Notes: a model not told the origin generated them from the letters alone. A stretch of DNA of 64,000 nucleotides from Microplitis mediator (GCF_029852145.1 NC_079970.1:20154331-20218330); one strand, 5' to 3'. Positions 1-13,419 are shown, counted from the first letter of the stretch. Translations and numbers: made by a program.

Positions 1-26
1 GTTGAACGCCATGCGTTTTTTACTGT
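1..26. repeat. End fragment of a 0.5-kb inverted-repeat element
   Basis: The first bases (GTTGAACGCCATGCG then TTTTTTAC) match the end of the element at 55202-55702 and the start of its inverted copy at 53076-53557. The window therefore opens inside, or at the edge of, a third copy. The rest of that copy lies outside the window. Confidence 0.6.
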
Positions 27-95
27 GTACTCAATTTATTTCGTAACATGAATTTTAAAATCAATTTAAAACCACTAGAAAAGATATTTAGGGTA

Positions 96-225
96 GAGGG
101 GGGCAAAGTAGACCTAAAATTTTTGATGCCTTTGGCAGACGACTAAAAAAAGTCAAAGGAGTAAAAAAAATCAAGTATTAAAATTTTTTCTTACGGGGCC
201 TATTTTGCCCCCTTTTCCTCAAGTC
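96..225. repeat. Short G-rich/C-rich-ended element
   Basis: An AT-rich core is bounded by GAGGGGGGCAAAGTAG on the left and TTTTGCCCCCTTTTCC on the right, which are inverted versions of each other. It resembles the ends of the elements at 17627-18149 and 52851-53727 and is probably a small non-autonomous relative. No coding capacity is visible. Confidence 0.45.
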
Positions 226-2580
226 TTCCCAATTTAAAAAGCCGAAAATTTAAACAGTAATCAAATTTCTAAAAATACTAAAATTTTATGATATTTCATT
301 TCCATTAGAGAAAATTCATTTATGACATATTTCCAGCCAAGAGTAACGTCCATCCATTTCTAGTAATATCCGGGCCGTGAAATTTGATCGAGTCCTTGAT
401 GTGTCATCCTGCTGTCCGAATATTATTTTACGATAGTTCTGTGCAGCATAAAGACTGCCAGTAAAAAAAAAAAAAAAAATAGAGTATTATACAGACTTAT
501 AAAATTTTTACCTTTGTATGGATTTTACATATACATTTATGTATATAGTCCGTTTACGCATCAACAAATTTTATCCAGCGAATACAAGACATGGACATTT
601 TTTAAAAAAAAGTCCATCTTTACAACTCAATATTTCTCATACATCATGAAAGTACTTTTTTTATTTTTAACATCCGTAAAATTGAAAAATGCTCTTTCCG
701 GTCTTTTATATTTATATATAGATATATCTATATATATACTTAATATTTTTCTTTTACTCTGGCACTTGGACTGTCGACTAGTACCCATAGGTCGTCCCAG
801 CGTGCAAGAAGATTCATCCCGTATTTATTAAGTTTCATAAAGCATCCCCGACGGAGAGAACGGGCGTATTTTCCATTTTCCCTATCGCGGCTCGGTTGGC
901 GAAAGAAGCCAAGAGAGCGTCGTGGGAAATGGAGAACGCGGAAAATGAGTATGGCGATGGAAATAGGGAGAAAAGTGTATGACGAAGGTATATACTAAGG
1001 CTATGGAATGAGTGAGCGAGTGTTCTGTAGATCGGATGGAGTGGTTCACTGAATGAGTGAGTGAGTGAGTGAGTGACGGAAAAAGGTGTACTATAACACC
1101 GACTCGGTATATAGTACGTGAGAGTAAGAAAATAGTAGTGAGTAAAAGAAAGATATGACTAGACAAGGTACAACTTTGCTGTCACCGACTTCTTTTCCAT
1201 TTTCTTCGTTCTCATCTCGACTAATTTTTTTTCTTTCATCATTTTTTGATACATGCCTGTGTGAGAAAGTCAACTTGAAATAAAAAGAAAAAAAATTATT
1301 CAAAGCAGTCATGTCAATTTTTCTGATCTCACATCTCGTAGAAAATTACGTCGTTGTGTGCAGTGCAATTGATTTTTTTTATACCCACAATATGAATTTA
1401 ATTTTTTTTTATTAAATATTTTAATTGATTTTCTATTTTTAATGTAAACATTTTATTACATGGGTTAAGTGAAATTTCAAATAAAATGTGATCTGAACTG
1501 CAAATGACAAGTACTAAAGAAAATGTTATCAAAGAGAAAAAAATATCAAGCAAGATTTTCTCGACTATACTATACCTCTAGAGTCTCCGGTGAACTAACA
1601 GAAGAGAACCAATACCCAACCCGGATAACTGCCTTTAGGGTAAACTTTAACGGGCTGTATGGGCAGTCTACCTCGAAACTCTATTTCCTACTCCCGTTGG
1701 ACCGAATTCTTTCAAGGCATTCTATAGTAGGCCTTGCTGACGTACCGACAAGGATTTGTACGCTTTTAGCAGTAATCCCGTCTCCATCCACCGCTTCCTC
1801 TCTTTCTCTCTCTTTCTCTTTCTCTATCTATTTACCTCCACATTCGTTCCCTTCGCCATCAGCATCTTTTACTCTTACTCTCGACTATATCTCCAACATT
1901 CTCTCCAGCCCACGTCCCAACAATCAAAATCCCGTCTGACCGACTAGTCCACTATTCTACTTCACAGTCGTCCGAGCCGAGAATGAAGGATGATCACGCA
2001 CGAATGCTTTCCTACTACTAACGGATTAGAGTCGAAACCTCCGACGAATTAAATTTTAATTAAATTTCACCCTCTGGATTCCACAAGGCCTCTCACACTT
2101 GAAACAACTTTGACAGAATTTCAGCGAGAGTAAGAGAGTGAGCTAGACATTATCGAACTTTTTTTTTTATCATCGCACTCTGACATTTTTTTCCTTTCCT
2201 CCAAAATCTTTGGTATTATCCCTAAAAAACAGTGTAAGCGATAATCTTGGCTGTGCTTTTGTCACTTCTGTTCACACAACAAAAATCTGCCCTTCATTCA
2301 TTTTCAAGCTTTTTTGTGTCCCTTCCTTTCCTTTTTTTTTCTTTATTCTTCTCTTTTCTTTCTCTCCCTTTTTTTACATCCTCACGTTTCATGTACACGA
2401 ATAAATTTCCCATAAGAGGGACAATTTAACAGTGACGTGATTATGTACGCATGAAAAAAGTAAAGATCATTTTTTCTGGGGTGAATTAACGAGAGAAGGA
2501 ACTAAATAATAAAGAACCAGACTGTAATTTTTCTCTAATGATACTGATGATTAGGAACATGTTCTTCTTATCAATTCTAA
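226..2580. other. Non-coding stretch, no gene supported
   Basis: The stretch starts with AT-rich sequence holding a poly-A run at 463-479. A GC-richer unique part follows at 850-1110, with a (GAGT)n run near 1046-1074, and another at 1560-2000. ORFs here are pyrimidine-rich low-complexity frames or lack splice or start context. The unique GC-richer parts could be untranslated exons or enhancers of a neighbouring gene, but nothing in the sequence decides this. Confidence 0.5.
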
Positions 2581-2619
2581 AGTTTTTTTGTATTTTTTTT
2601 TTGTGTTGTTGTCTATGAG

Positions 2620-2867
2620 GAAAAGTGGACGATGGTACAAAGAGTGAAAAGAGAAAAGTTAAAGATGGGAATGCATTGTTAGAAGAGCTGATGGTCCCTG
2701 ATGAGCGGTATCCGTTTCCGGCGCGTCGAACAAAGCTTCGTTCTAACCGGAAACGCCGCAACATCGTTACCCCGACGTTGAACTTCCGAGTACGAGACGC
2801 CCCTTTAAGCTCGAGACAAGTATACAGTGGTGTGGAATGGGACCCGGTAAATTTCATCGTGAAATGA
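2620..2867 (+). CDS. Candidate 3'-terminal coding exon, unknown protein
   Basis: An open frame runs from a strong-looking 3' splice site (long T/G pyrimidine tract ending TCTATGAG) to a TGA at 2865-2867. An AATAAA follows about 300 bases later. Entering in phase with GA|AAA it would encode about 81 residues. These are rich in Lys/Arg in the middle (PARRTKLRSNRKRR) and end DPVNFIVK. There is no in-frame ATG; the first possible initiator is a GTG, and an in-frame stop lies just upstream of the splice site, so if real it must be an internal-to-terminal exon whose upstream exons I did not find. GC content and codon variety exceed the surroundings. No family is recognised. The opposite strand is also open here, so one of the two frames is a shadow. 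Confidence 0.3.
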
Positions 2868-3172
2868 TCAACGACGTCGACGACGACGATGCTTTCAATG
2901 CATTTCTGCAATAATAATAATCGATTGACATCACAATCACACGTTTTAACAATGCATTCTTGTTATTGTTCATCGTGAGCACAATTTCCGGTATCGAGTT
3001 TTATCTTAGACTTTTTTTTTTTAAGTTTTTACTTTTCACTTGACGGTTTTGTTGTATAAATTTTATATACAGTCGGCGTATTTACTTAATGTATAAGCTT
3101 GATATATTCACTGACAGATAGAAGTTTTCACATGCCACTGTCTGTCATTCAAATGAAAATTTATGTAGTGAG

Positions 3173-3178
3173 AATAAA
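3173..3178 (+). terminator. Possible polyadenylation signal
   Basis: AATAAA lies in AGAATAAAGC about 305 bases after the stop of the candidate exon at 2620-2867, a reasonable 3' UTR length. It is meaningful only if that exon is real, since AATAAA is frequent in DNA this AT-rich. Confidence 0.25.
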
Positions 3179-3179
3179 G

Positions 3180-5713
3180 CCACTAAATCCAATGCTTGAA
3201 ATGTTAGATAACGCGCTCTTGAATAAGATCTGAGATAAATTGTATTGTAAAATCTTTCTGCATGGCTAAATATTTTAGTGAATAAATAAATTACGTTCCC
3301 TTACGACAGTTTATCATTTTTTTTCCGGGACTAAAATAACTTTTTTTTTAATTGCTAAGCCCTACATCGGTTCATTTTAATTGCTCGGAATTTTTAAAAA
3401 ATAAATGCTTCTAATTAAAGTTTTAAAAAATTTATTACTCGAGCAGCCAATTAACCAAAATAGAATTTTTTTTTCATATTTCGATAAGTCGATACCTTCA
3501 GAAATAACATACAAAAATTTCAAGTGCATATCTCGAATATTTTGTTTGAGTTACAGCCATCTGAAGAGCAACCGCTTAACGGTTCTCGTAAATACATTTT
3601 TCAAAATTGCTGCAGTTATAACTTGAAGACAAATCACCCGATCAATTTGATTCGAATTGCAGCTTCTTTTATAATGTTTCTACGTACCATGAACCTCCAG
3701 TTTTCCGATCGAATCAAAAATGTAATTTTGCCAGGTTAAAAATCATCAAACTTTCAATTTTTTTCTTAGAATTATTTAAATTTTCTTGATATTTGAAACG
3801 GGATGTTGCTATTTCGTATGGGAATTTCACAGAGAAATATTTTGATATGGTCTTTAATGCCAGAATATTTTTCGACTTTATCCAGTGAATTGAAAAAATT
3901 TTTGTTAAGATTTTAATGGCAATTTTATTACTTTCATTAAATATTATTAATATTCTATCAAGACGACTAAAAAATACAGCTGTCAGATAATTATTGACTG
4001 CTGGCATTTTTAAGTAAATAGTAAACAAAGACAAAATCCATTCTAGAACTTAGAATACTTTTCATAAATTTTTTCTAGGCATAAATGAAATTATTACAAG
4101 TCCTCAATTTAATCTAGTTTTGCCCTAGCAAAATTTCGGAACCAAAACTTATCTAAGTTCCAAAAGAAGTCCTTCTGTATCGCAATTGTTCTTTGAAACA
4201 ACAGATCAAAAACAGCTTAAAATTTATACAAAATCAGATCAAATTTTTCGACCCGAGTCCAAAAATATATCCTTAAAACATTAAAACATTTTATGCAGTA
4301 GTTTTCTTTAAAACAATTTTCAAAACTCATCGTTTTTTCAGGCAGACACTAGTGGTCCCCCTTAAGTGAAATCTTAATTTCCCATAAATTTTTTCTACAA
4401 AAATTGAAATTTTGTTTGAATTAAAATTTCGATAAAATCTTTTGTCAATAAAAAAAATATCAAAAGTAAATATAAAAAATTTTATCAAAACTTAAAAATT
4501 CACTTTTTGAATATTCAGTGCAAAAAAAAAATGAATTTAAATTGCAACAAAAAAATTAAAATGAAAAATAAACAGCAATTACTAAGTACAAAATTTAATT
4601 TTCATGCTAGAATAAATAAAGTATAAAAAAAAAATATTTTTATAAAAACGTAAAATGACAGTCTTCAATTATACTGGGTCAATTTATCGATCTAGTAGTT
4701 ATATCCAAGTTTAACTCAATAATACTAGTTGGAGCTCGTTAGCCTACTGAATATAATTTTTACTTTTTTTTTACAATATTTTTTTTATTCATTATTATTC
4801 TCGTTACACTTAATACTCATAACCAATTACTGTCACTCGACGGAAACATTAATCACTTAAATATTAATTAAACTTCTAAATCTGAGTAAAAAAGCTAAAA
4901 ATTAGTGCAAGTAAAAAAAAAACAAGTAAAAAATGGTAATTAGAAAATACGAAAAGTTTATCCTATAAATTAATTATCATAGTAATGAATTTATTTTATA
5001 ATTAAAGTGTACTTCAGCGTAACTTTGATGAGATTGAATGGCAGGAAATGACGGGTGAGAAGAGCCTTCAGTTCTCCATACAACTAAAGAGATGATAATT
5101 ATAGTTGAACATAAATCTATTATAAGACTTTAATCTTCTCAAAGTCATTCGATTCACTTATGGATTTTCTTTCGGTAGAATAATCTCATTTATAAATCTC
5201 ATTTAATCTCGGCTTTAATTTATTATTTAATTCTGTTTGTTATTTTATATATTTAAAGGTTAATTAACTAATTTGCATTTGTGCATATAAATATCAATAT
5301 AAATGTTTATTTAACCATCAAGATAAAGGGTATTATAACTAATTAGTGTACACTAATGAGAATATAATGATGTAACAATGTATTCGACTTTGTCAACGGG
5401 AGTAAAGTTAGCTACTCTCGGTACCTTTGGCAATTTTCACTAAATTCCGATGAAACCCAAAGCATGTGCTCCACGTATAACCATCCCAGTAATTAACTGC
5501 AAACTATTATTACTGGGTCTCAACGGGCATTCGCACTAACGATCTTTACCAAAACTATACTCATAATATTAATATCAACTGTTACTAAATTACATCAATA
5601 CAAATTTATACAAACATATACAATTAAAGTTCAAAGTTTTTATTTCACCCGGGTCAAAAATATAACTTTATTTTGTTTACATGACAGAGCGTATTGTGAC
5701 ACCAAAAAAGACT
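3180..5713. other. AT-rich non-coding stretch
   Basis: No gene is supported. The part at 3360-3740 resembles internal sequence of the AACTTCCCGCT repeat family in style (phrases such as TTACAG.C.ATCTGAA) and is probably an old degraded repeat. The part at 5380-5570 is less AT-rich and unique, but stops interrupt every frame. One extra half-terminus CACCCGGGTCAAAAATA at 5647 belongs to the element family that begins at 5714. Confidence 0.5.
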
Positions 5714-6249
5714 ACCCGGGTCAAAAATAATGCTTGATTTAGGCTCGCTTCACCTTATTTTCTTTTGAAGTGATCGATTTGCCGACGATTTTTCGATAAG
5801 ATCTTGACTTTTTCGACATAAATTACATTTTTTTCAACTTTTTGAACTTTTTTCATCTTGGTTTCGTCTTAGTTTGAACTTATTCGTATTTTTTGATCTT
5901 AGTTTGAACTTATTTGCCTTACTTTCGCCTTAATATATAAAAATTATTTCACCTTAGTTTTGACTTTTTCGCCTTATATTTTAAGTCGAAGAAGTCTAAG
6001 CCAAGTCAATTTCGACTTGATCTTGAGTTTTCCGTCTTAAAATTTGAGTCGAATGAGTCAATTTCGACTTGATTTCAACTTTTTTGTCTTAAATCGTGAC
6101 TAAGTAAGCCAACTAAGCCTAAACCGCGGCGAAAACTCAATGTATTTCATATTTCCGTAAAAAAAAGTCCAGCTTGTCTTGTGAAAAATGACTCCACATT
6201 TCGACTTGGTAAACTAAGTTTAAATCAAGTTTTATTTTTGACCCGGGTA
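5714..6249. mobile_element. TA-flanked inverted-repeat element, CCCGGGTC family
   Basis: The ends are TA|CCCGGGTCAAAAATAA and its complement TTATTTTTGACCCGGG|TA (the left end is slightly diverged), giving an element of about 0.53 kb flanked by TA. A TA duplication and short terminal inverted repeats are typical of non-autonomous Tc1/mariner-type MITEs. The interior is a quasi-repeat of CTTAGTTTGAACTTATT-like phrases with no ORF. A second copy in reverse orientation is 57206-58493, which is split by a foldback element. Confidence 0.75.
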
Positions 6250-7204
6250 ATGAACTGAAACTATCAGAATTCTGATAATTTTTCGTTTTATTTATTTCTC
6301 TCTCTCTTTTTTTTTTTTTTTTTTTTTTATTAATGTAATGAAATGAAATGAACCCAATGGTAATAGCAGCTTTCAATAGAATTTTATTCTAGAATAACGC
6401 AAAGCTAATACGAAAAAAATTGGGTCTGGATATAGTGTGTGCCAGAATTTATTATATTTACATACGTTCACACGCACGAACAGACGAATCGACACATCAG
6501 TGAAATTGAGAAATCCGTTTTATTTTTTCAGGGCAATTTTTCAAATAAATCGATTTTAAACTTGATTAATTTTGTTTATTAAACCTTTTTCCGTCATACT
6601 TTTTTTTCTTTTTAATTTTAAATATCGCATATCTAGGTCAATTTCAAAAGTAATTAACATTTGAAAAAAATTTTTAACTGATTATAGGGAGAGAGATGCT
6701 ACGCATTTTGTTTCACAGGCGCAAAATAATGCAAAAATAAATATTTCATTAACTACGTATGGTCACAAAGTGTCCAGAAGATCCGAGACGATTTTCAATT
6801 TCAAATATCTCAAGAATCGTTCATTTAAAAAAAAATATACATGACCCTTTTTTTATAGAAAATTTAAAGCACTTTAAGACGCGTTTTCATTTGATTCTCT
6901 ATTCGCACTCAATTAGATGAACGGTACTATCTTTGTTGCACTTGTACAGTAAATGGGAACTTTGCCCAAGTTTTTCTCGTAAACAAATAGAAGTTATCAG
7001 AAAATTAAAGTGCACTTCGCTAGTTCATAGAGTAAAGCATCGGGTCTGTGTCTTTATTTTGCGTTTAGGGTTTTTATCTCAGAGAAAAGCTTGGACAAAA
7101 TTATCTGAAAAAGGTTCTTAAAAAAGGTTTTTAACCATTTTATCGATAATTAAATAGTTACCGATATATTTGCATAAAATTAACTACACTTTTTTTTTTT
7201 AAAA
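6250..7204. other. Non-coding, with one dispersed repeat segment
   Basis: A poly-T tract occupies about 6307-6329. The segment around 6925-6985 (TACTATCTTTGTTGCACTTG) recurs in inverted orientation near 35400-35450, so it belongs to a dispersed repeat. No coding sequence is supported. Confidence 0.5.
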
Positions 7205-7664
7205 TACACAGAAAAAAAAGATTTCTTGGCGCAAGAATAGTATATTACACACCTAGGCCAGTAAAATAAGAAAAGTCTCAGAGCACATGTAATTGTTGGC
7301 CGAGGCAAAGCCGAGGCTGACAATCGTGGCCTGAGGCTTTCTTTTTTACTGGCCAAGGTGCGTATACTATTTTTCTACTCGACGAAGCCGAAAAGTTGCA
7401 ACTTCGTTTAAGGCAGCTGCCCGAAAGTTGCCACTTCCCGGCCGGAGGGCAGAAAAAATTTTTCATTATGAATTAAAAACAAAAAATTTCTTAGGGCTAG
7501 AAGAAATTTCTTAATGCAAAAAACTTTTTCTTGGCTGAAGAAAATTTCTTTTCACCCCAACAAAATCTTCCTTATCAATTCATAATGAAAAAAAATTCTT
7601 AGGGCAAGTAATAATCTTTTGGGGCGAGTAAAAATTTTTGGCGCCAAGATTTCTTTTTTTTTCT
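7205..7664. mobile_element. MITE-like element with TTGGCGCAAGAA ends
   Basis: It starts TACACAGAAAAAAAAGATTT and ends with the partial complement GCGCCAAGATTTC followed by T-rich sequence. The core at 7235-7400 is a palindrome around GGCCGAGGCAAAGCCGAGGC, and a similar core is seen at 62270-62410. Shorter relatives are 28311-28467, 38077-38298 and 63659-63797. No ORF on either strand looks genuine. Confidence 0.55.
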
Positions 7665-9489
7665 GAATAAAATTTTCTCAAGCATTTGTCCGTTTTTAGT
7701 TTTTTATGCCAGAACTATTTTTTCGTAACTCAAAATTAAAATTTATGATAATAAATTTTAGTCTCTATGAAAATGTCTAAAAAATAACAATAAAATTTCT
7801 TGTGAAAATATGAATTAGTTATGATACTAACACTTCTAAGAATTTTTGAATTTTTTTTAGAAACAATAAATTATAAAAAAAAAAATTTTCGAAAAATTGC
7901 ACCTCTAATTTTTTCAATTTTCTACAAGTGCATATTTTTAGTTTTTTTTTAATTTTTGTAATTTATTTGTTAAAATAAATCCAAAAACTTTTAATTGTCT
8001 TCTACCTTCAGGATCACAATTAATTTGATTTTTAGAACTAATCAAAGACACTGGGGTCCTATAGACCCTTTGAGACTTATAATTCATACCGGAAGTGTGA
8101 TTGTTGAGGGTTATAAAAACATAAAAATTTATCCAGTGCAATAAATATATAAAATATATATATTACATAAAAATCAGTGAAAAATGAGGTAAGTATTATT
8201 TTTATCATCTTTATATCTTTCATTTTACTACGTTTGAATATCGATTCAATAAAAATAATATTCCGAATGAAAACGGTCACTCGGAGTATGGACATTTATA
8301 GCTCGAAATGAAACGATATGAAAGCGCAGGCTGCGATCGTCTAAAAAGTAGCAAGAACAAGAAATATAAGAAAAATGAAAAAATATATAAAAAGAAACGT
8401 ATAAGTTTGAGAATAAGAATAGTAATAATAATAATAAGAAAAAAAAATAAGTTGAAGCAGCAATTGCTTGTGCCTCTTATATAGTCGATAGTTTGGGAAA
8501 CAGCTCGGCCGGCGACTAAATTGAAAGTATAAATTACAGATAAGGGATGCCTTGTGACCCATTCCCTACAAGGGACCTAGAATTCCTCTTTGATAAAATA
8601 AAAAAAAGACCCAGTACGATTATGTTCAGCGCGTGATCTTCTTACCGATCACATATACGGCAGCGCTCCTCTCTTCTGAATTCATATCTCAAAAAAAAAA
8701 AAAAAAAACTCTTCTCAAACGATCTAGATATCAAACTAGTGAAAGTATCTCTATATATATCTCATACATATTCAACTGAAAATAATTCTGGCGCAGGCTG
8801 CGAAAAATTGTCGTATTTCGATTATATCGCCGGCACCTTAATCACTGAACTTATTATTGTTTTCGACCGTTTCTATATATTCTATCTTCTATCTGATAAT
8901 ACGATAATAAACGTTACTATTCAAAGTAACGATTCCAGCTTCCAGCTATTTTAGATATTTTATGTAGGATAATTTTATCTGAAAAAAGGTTGAATTCAAA
9001 GAGACAATCAATGACAAGTACCAGTGCGCTGTGAAAAATTAACGTCTTATTTTTGTCAGCAATCTCGGCATTACCCTATTACTTGCTCTCTTAGTTTAAC
9101 TCCCGCAGAATATATTTTTTTTGTTAATTTAATTTTTTACCCTCACTCTTGAATTTCTCGTTGAGTTGCAAAGTCTCTTTCTTCTGATACCTCAAAAAGG
9201 GCTCCCACGGGTTTACTTTTGTTTTTTTTAGTTCAAATACAAAACTTTTCACTGCGGCACGCGCTCCAAACGCCACGAGAATATTAAATTCTCCGTCGGT
9301 GCATAAATTTAAGAGATAGCTTCTACAAAGCCCGAATTATTCTAAATGACCTTTATCGAATTATTTTTTTAAATAATAATAAAATTTAAAAATATAAATT
9401 TTTAAATTAAAATAAATTTGAAAACAATTAAAAATATATCGCGCATCAAAAAATAAACTTAATTTTGTTTATTTTATTAATAATTTTTA
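7665..9489. other. Non-coding stretch, no gene supported
   Basis: The sequence is AT-rich, with an (AAT)n-like run near 8418-8450 and a poly-A tract at 8691-8708. The phrase GCGCAGGCTGCG occurs twice (about 8323 and 8791), suggesting an old local duplication. Short ORFs are low-complexity or lack context. Confidence 0.45.
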
Positions 9490-11120
9490 TACACTGTAAA
9501 AAAAATCAGAAGTGAATATGGATTTTATTTTAATTTGAATTCACTTCGTCATTTAGAGTTCCGGAGTTTAAAAAAAAATCCCGCATAAGGAGTGAATAGG
9601 GATTTTTTTATGGGCGGAGTGATTTCGGATTTTATTTCAATCCGCATTCACTCCGGTTCAGAGTTTTAATACTTAAATAAATTTATATTTAATAGAAACG
9701 GCTGTTAATTAGAAAGATAATTATTCCAATAAATAATTCATTCAGATGTAAATAATTAAACTTGAAATTTTATGTTTTTAATTTATGAAAAGTTTTAGTA
9801 ACTCATTAAATTATAATTTCATATATATAGACAGTGAAAATATTAAATTATTGAATAGCTATAGTGACATAGTTTTTATGGGAATATTTTATATTTCGGT
9901 ACAATATGAACTGTTATCTCGTGGTATGGTTGATGTAAGTCGTACGACAGTTTGTGGCTGACTGGAAGTATATTTGTGCAAGTTTTAGCATCAGCTGCTC
10001 ATAATTTTTAAAAATTATTTCGCGGGCATAAATGGAAAGGGGACTCGTAATTATTTCCGTACAGGGAAAAGAATAATGCTCAAAATTTTAATAATTTGTA
10101 GTTTATTTTTGACTTAAAATTAGTATATTCGATACTAATATCAAACCAGGATCATTATATATTACAAATTGGCTATTATTTATATTAAAATTTGATACAA
10201 ATAGAAGAGCAAAATTTGTAATTTCTTATATTAAAATTAATATGAAAAAGAATCGAGAAATTGGTATCTAAAGTTATTACTATTCAAATGAACATAGAAA
10301 AATTAAAAAAATGAGGAACCGAAAAATTAGTAAACGTACATATTAATATATAAAGATCTAGTATACTAATTTTTCATTTTATTATTTACCACTTATTCGA
10401 TATATGTATATAATAAATTAATTTATAATAACGAATAAATAACATTTTATATTAATTATTAGTCAATGGGATAGAATTTATAAAATAAGAGTTAAAAATT
10501 TTCGGTATTTTTATGAGCAATAAATCAGTATTTAGTATACTAATTTTTCATTTTATTATTTACCACTTATTCGATTTATGTATATTGTAAATTAATTTAT
10601 AATGATGAATGAATGATATTTCAAGTTAATAATTGATCAGTGGCATCGAATTTATGAAATAAAAGTTAGTAACTTTTGCAATTTTCGGCTGGAAAAATCA
10701 GTATCTAAGATAGCAATTCTTAATTTGACCAATCATTACTTTTTAATAAATTAATTAACTTTCACTAATAAGTCACGTATTTATATACCCAAAAGTAATA
10801 ATATTTACTTATATTTTGAAATAATTGATAGTAGTTTTTAGGAATCTACAAAAATTAGTAAACTCCTTTGCATTAAGTACATACTAGTACTAATTATTGA
10901 TAACAGATTCCACTTTTTACTATTATTTATCAATTTTTAATATTCTGTTTTTTCCGTGTACTCAATATAAATGTCAAAATATCAAAGACTTAAGCTCACT
11001 ATGTATTAGTAATTTTTTTTATCATTAATATTTTTCGAAACCTCCCTTCGGAGTGAAATTCACTCCGACGGAATTAAATAAATAAAAAATTATTCACTCC
11101 GCAAATTTTTTTACAGTGTA
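9490..11120. mobile_element. 1.6-kb TA-flanked inverted-repeat element
   Basis: The left end TACACTGTAAAAAAAATC and right end TTTTTTTACAGTGTA are complementary. The subterminal parts share the GGAGTGAATT / AATTCACTCC motif. A shorter relative is 40031-40543. The interior is very AT-rich and non-coding, with a direct duplication of about 174 bp (copies begin near 10361 and 10535). It is probably a non-autonomous DNA transposon. Confidence 0.65.
10361..10705. repeat. Two tandem copies of a ~174-bp unit
   Basis: GTATACTAATTTTTCATTT begins at 10361 and again at 10535. The following 150 bases are recognisably the same, with substitutions (for example TTACCACTTATTCGATATATG against TTACCACTTATTCGATTTATG, quoted in part). 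This is internal duplication within the element at 9490-11120. Confidence 0.7.
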
Positions 11121-13419
11121 AGAAGTTGTAATTAATAAAAATAAAAATATTAATACTGCATATATTTGAGCTTTATAAATAATTAATATGCATTATTTCT
11201 TGTCTTAATGCAAACGTGGCAATGAAAAGCTTTACTAACGAAAGATAAAACTCGTCGTCGACGTCGTTCACTCGGTAGTTTCGTATACTGTAGTAAATCT
11301 CAATAGTATAAAAGAGTACTCTCAATTTGCATTTTTAATCCTATAGTTTTCTTAATACCTTTTTCTTATTTATTATTTCTCTGTTACTTTTTTAATTTTT
11401 AACTTTCAAACAAACTTTTTTACTGTCATTATTATTGTTATATTTTTTATTTTTAATATTTTATTCTTTGTTATTTTATTCATAGTATTCGTTGGTGGTA
11501 GTTCGTACACCCGATTCATCATCTCAAACTCATTCACGCTTTCCTCGGTTGCCTTATCCTCGACGAGTACCAGTAGTATAAGTACAAGTACGAGCAGAAA
11601 TACAAGTAGTAGTAGTAGTAGTAGCAGTAGTAAGAGTATAAGTACAAGTAGGTACAGTACAGGCAGGTGTGTAGTAATGTAAGAGTATATATATATACTA
11701 TAGTAGCACTTTACCAGTTGGCTGGACTGGTATCTCGAGAGTGCAACTTGAGACGACCGAAATTACGGTACTTTATCAAATTCATATAAAATTTATATGC
11801 ATAGATATACGTGTTAATTAAAACATAATTAGGCGGTATCCAAGTTATTAATTATGAAAAAAAAAAAAAATATATAATTTACCAGCTTTCATATTTATGT
11901 CAGCTGGGAATTCCATAGTAAAAAAAAATAAATATAAATAATCTAGAAAAGTGAGTAGTGTATTTAAAATACTTGCGATAGTTTTGTTGAGTGTGTATAT
12001 ATAGTATATAAATATAAAGATGGAAAGAGTAAAAAAAAAAAAATTAGAAAGAAAAATGTCGAAAAAGTTAAACTTTTTTCGGCGCTCTTTTGCTTGAGTT
12101 ACTTTCTCAAATATTCATGTTTTTATTACTGGCACCGCGGGACGAGGCAATATAAACCGTCTCACGCAGCAGATCTCAGCGGAATAAAATGTCTTAATTT
12201 GCATTTTTAAACAGACTCCCCATTTTTAATCCAGCCTTACAGAGCTGCTTTTTCACCACACTCTTTTAACATTTTTTTTATTTATTATTATTTCTCTCTT
12301 TCTCACTTTCTTTTATATTACTTTTTTTATTTTTTGCTGACATTTTTTCACGCCATGTCGACACAGCTTCTACTTAGTCGACACAGACGTGTCACTACTC
12401 ACTTACTCCAACCTCTCGATTTATTGCTACTAATTTTTCTTATCCGTTTATAGTTTTGAAACTTTGAAAAAAATTTATATAAATTAATTTACTCTTAGAA
12501 TTTTTTTTTTTTTTATTCGAACAAACTTCACAAACATGATAATTAAAACTCTTGGAACATATTGGTAACTGGAAAATAGTAAATTTTATTTGATATTGTT
12601 TGTAACCTGAATATCGTAAGAAAAAATTTATGTTACTATTTCATATATTTTTTTACTTAATTAATTCAAGAATATCAGACAAGAGTATCCGTTTTATTAT
12701 TTATATTATTAAGAGAATAAGGAAAATTTTGTTCCCGACATATCTATATTATAAAAAAAGTTAATATTATTAAATTTTGAATCATTAGAAAGGTCTTGAC
12801 TTGATTTTGTGCCTTTTCATAATTTAATCTCTTTATATTGCTAAGTATCGAGATAAATTAATATTTTAATTATTCTGTCACTACATATGACTGAATATAT
12901 GAAATTATTATATATACAATTAAAAGAAAATAAAAAAAATTTAGTCTATGCCATGTCTTCTATGATTATCAAAATCAAACAGATTTAATTCGTTATGAGT
13001 GAAAAAAAATATATTAGATGACTAACGACAAAAAATTTGACCTTGCGTAGATTTTTTTTAAGAATCCCATGATTATACGATAATTGAAATCAATCAGTTT
13101 GCGAGTCAATGATGAGATTGTTCTCATCAAAGTTCAATGATAACAGAAATAAACGAAAGATTCTAGAGTATAGATTTAAATAAACAGTCAAATTCAAATT
13201 TTATTCAATTAATTTTGTAGTAATACTCGGGCAGTCACATAATGACTGCAGGTTGCTCGTCTTGTTTAAATTATCTATATTTGTAGTTTTTTATATGTGT
13301 CGAACTCAATATTCACTCATTAAAAAACACGGTATAATATGTATTTTCTTTGAAAAAAGTTTTACAATAACGATTACAAGCATTTTTAAATTTACCTTTA
13401 AATTTCCAATTACTCATAT
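11121..13419. other. Non-coding stretch with AGT-rich microsatellite
   Basis: Unique sequence of higher complexity at 11210-11780 contains an AGT/AGC-rich run at about 11561-11660. Its Ser-rich frame has no ATG, so I do not call it a gene. Two copies of AATTTGCATTTTTAA lie at 11324-11338 and 12196-12210. The remainder is AT-rich with no supported gene. Confidence 0.45.

Noticed and set aside
1523..1939. 138-residue + ORF
   Set aside because: The second half is a CT-rich low-complexity stretch, the first half shows no domain, and no promoter or splice sites fit.
11390..11683. Ser-rich frame over the AGT repeat
   Set aside because: No ATG, and it is driven by a trinucleotide microsatellite.
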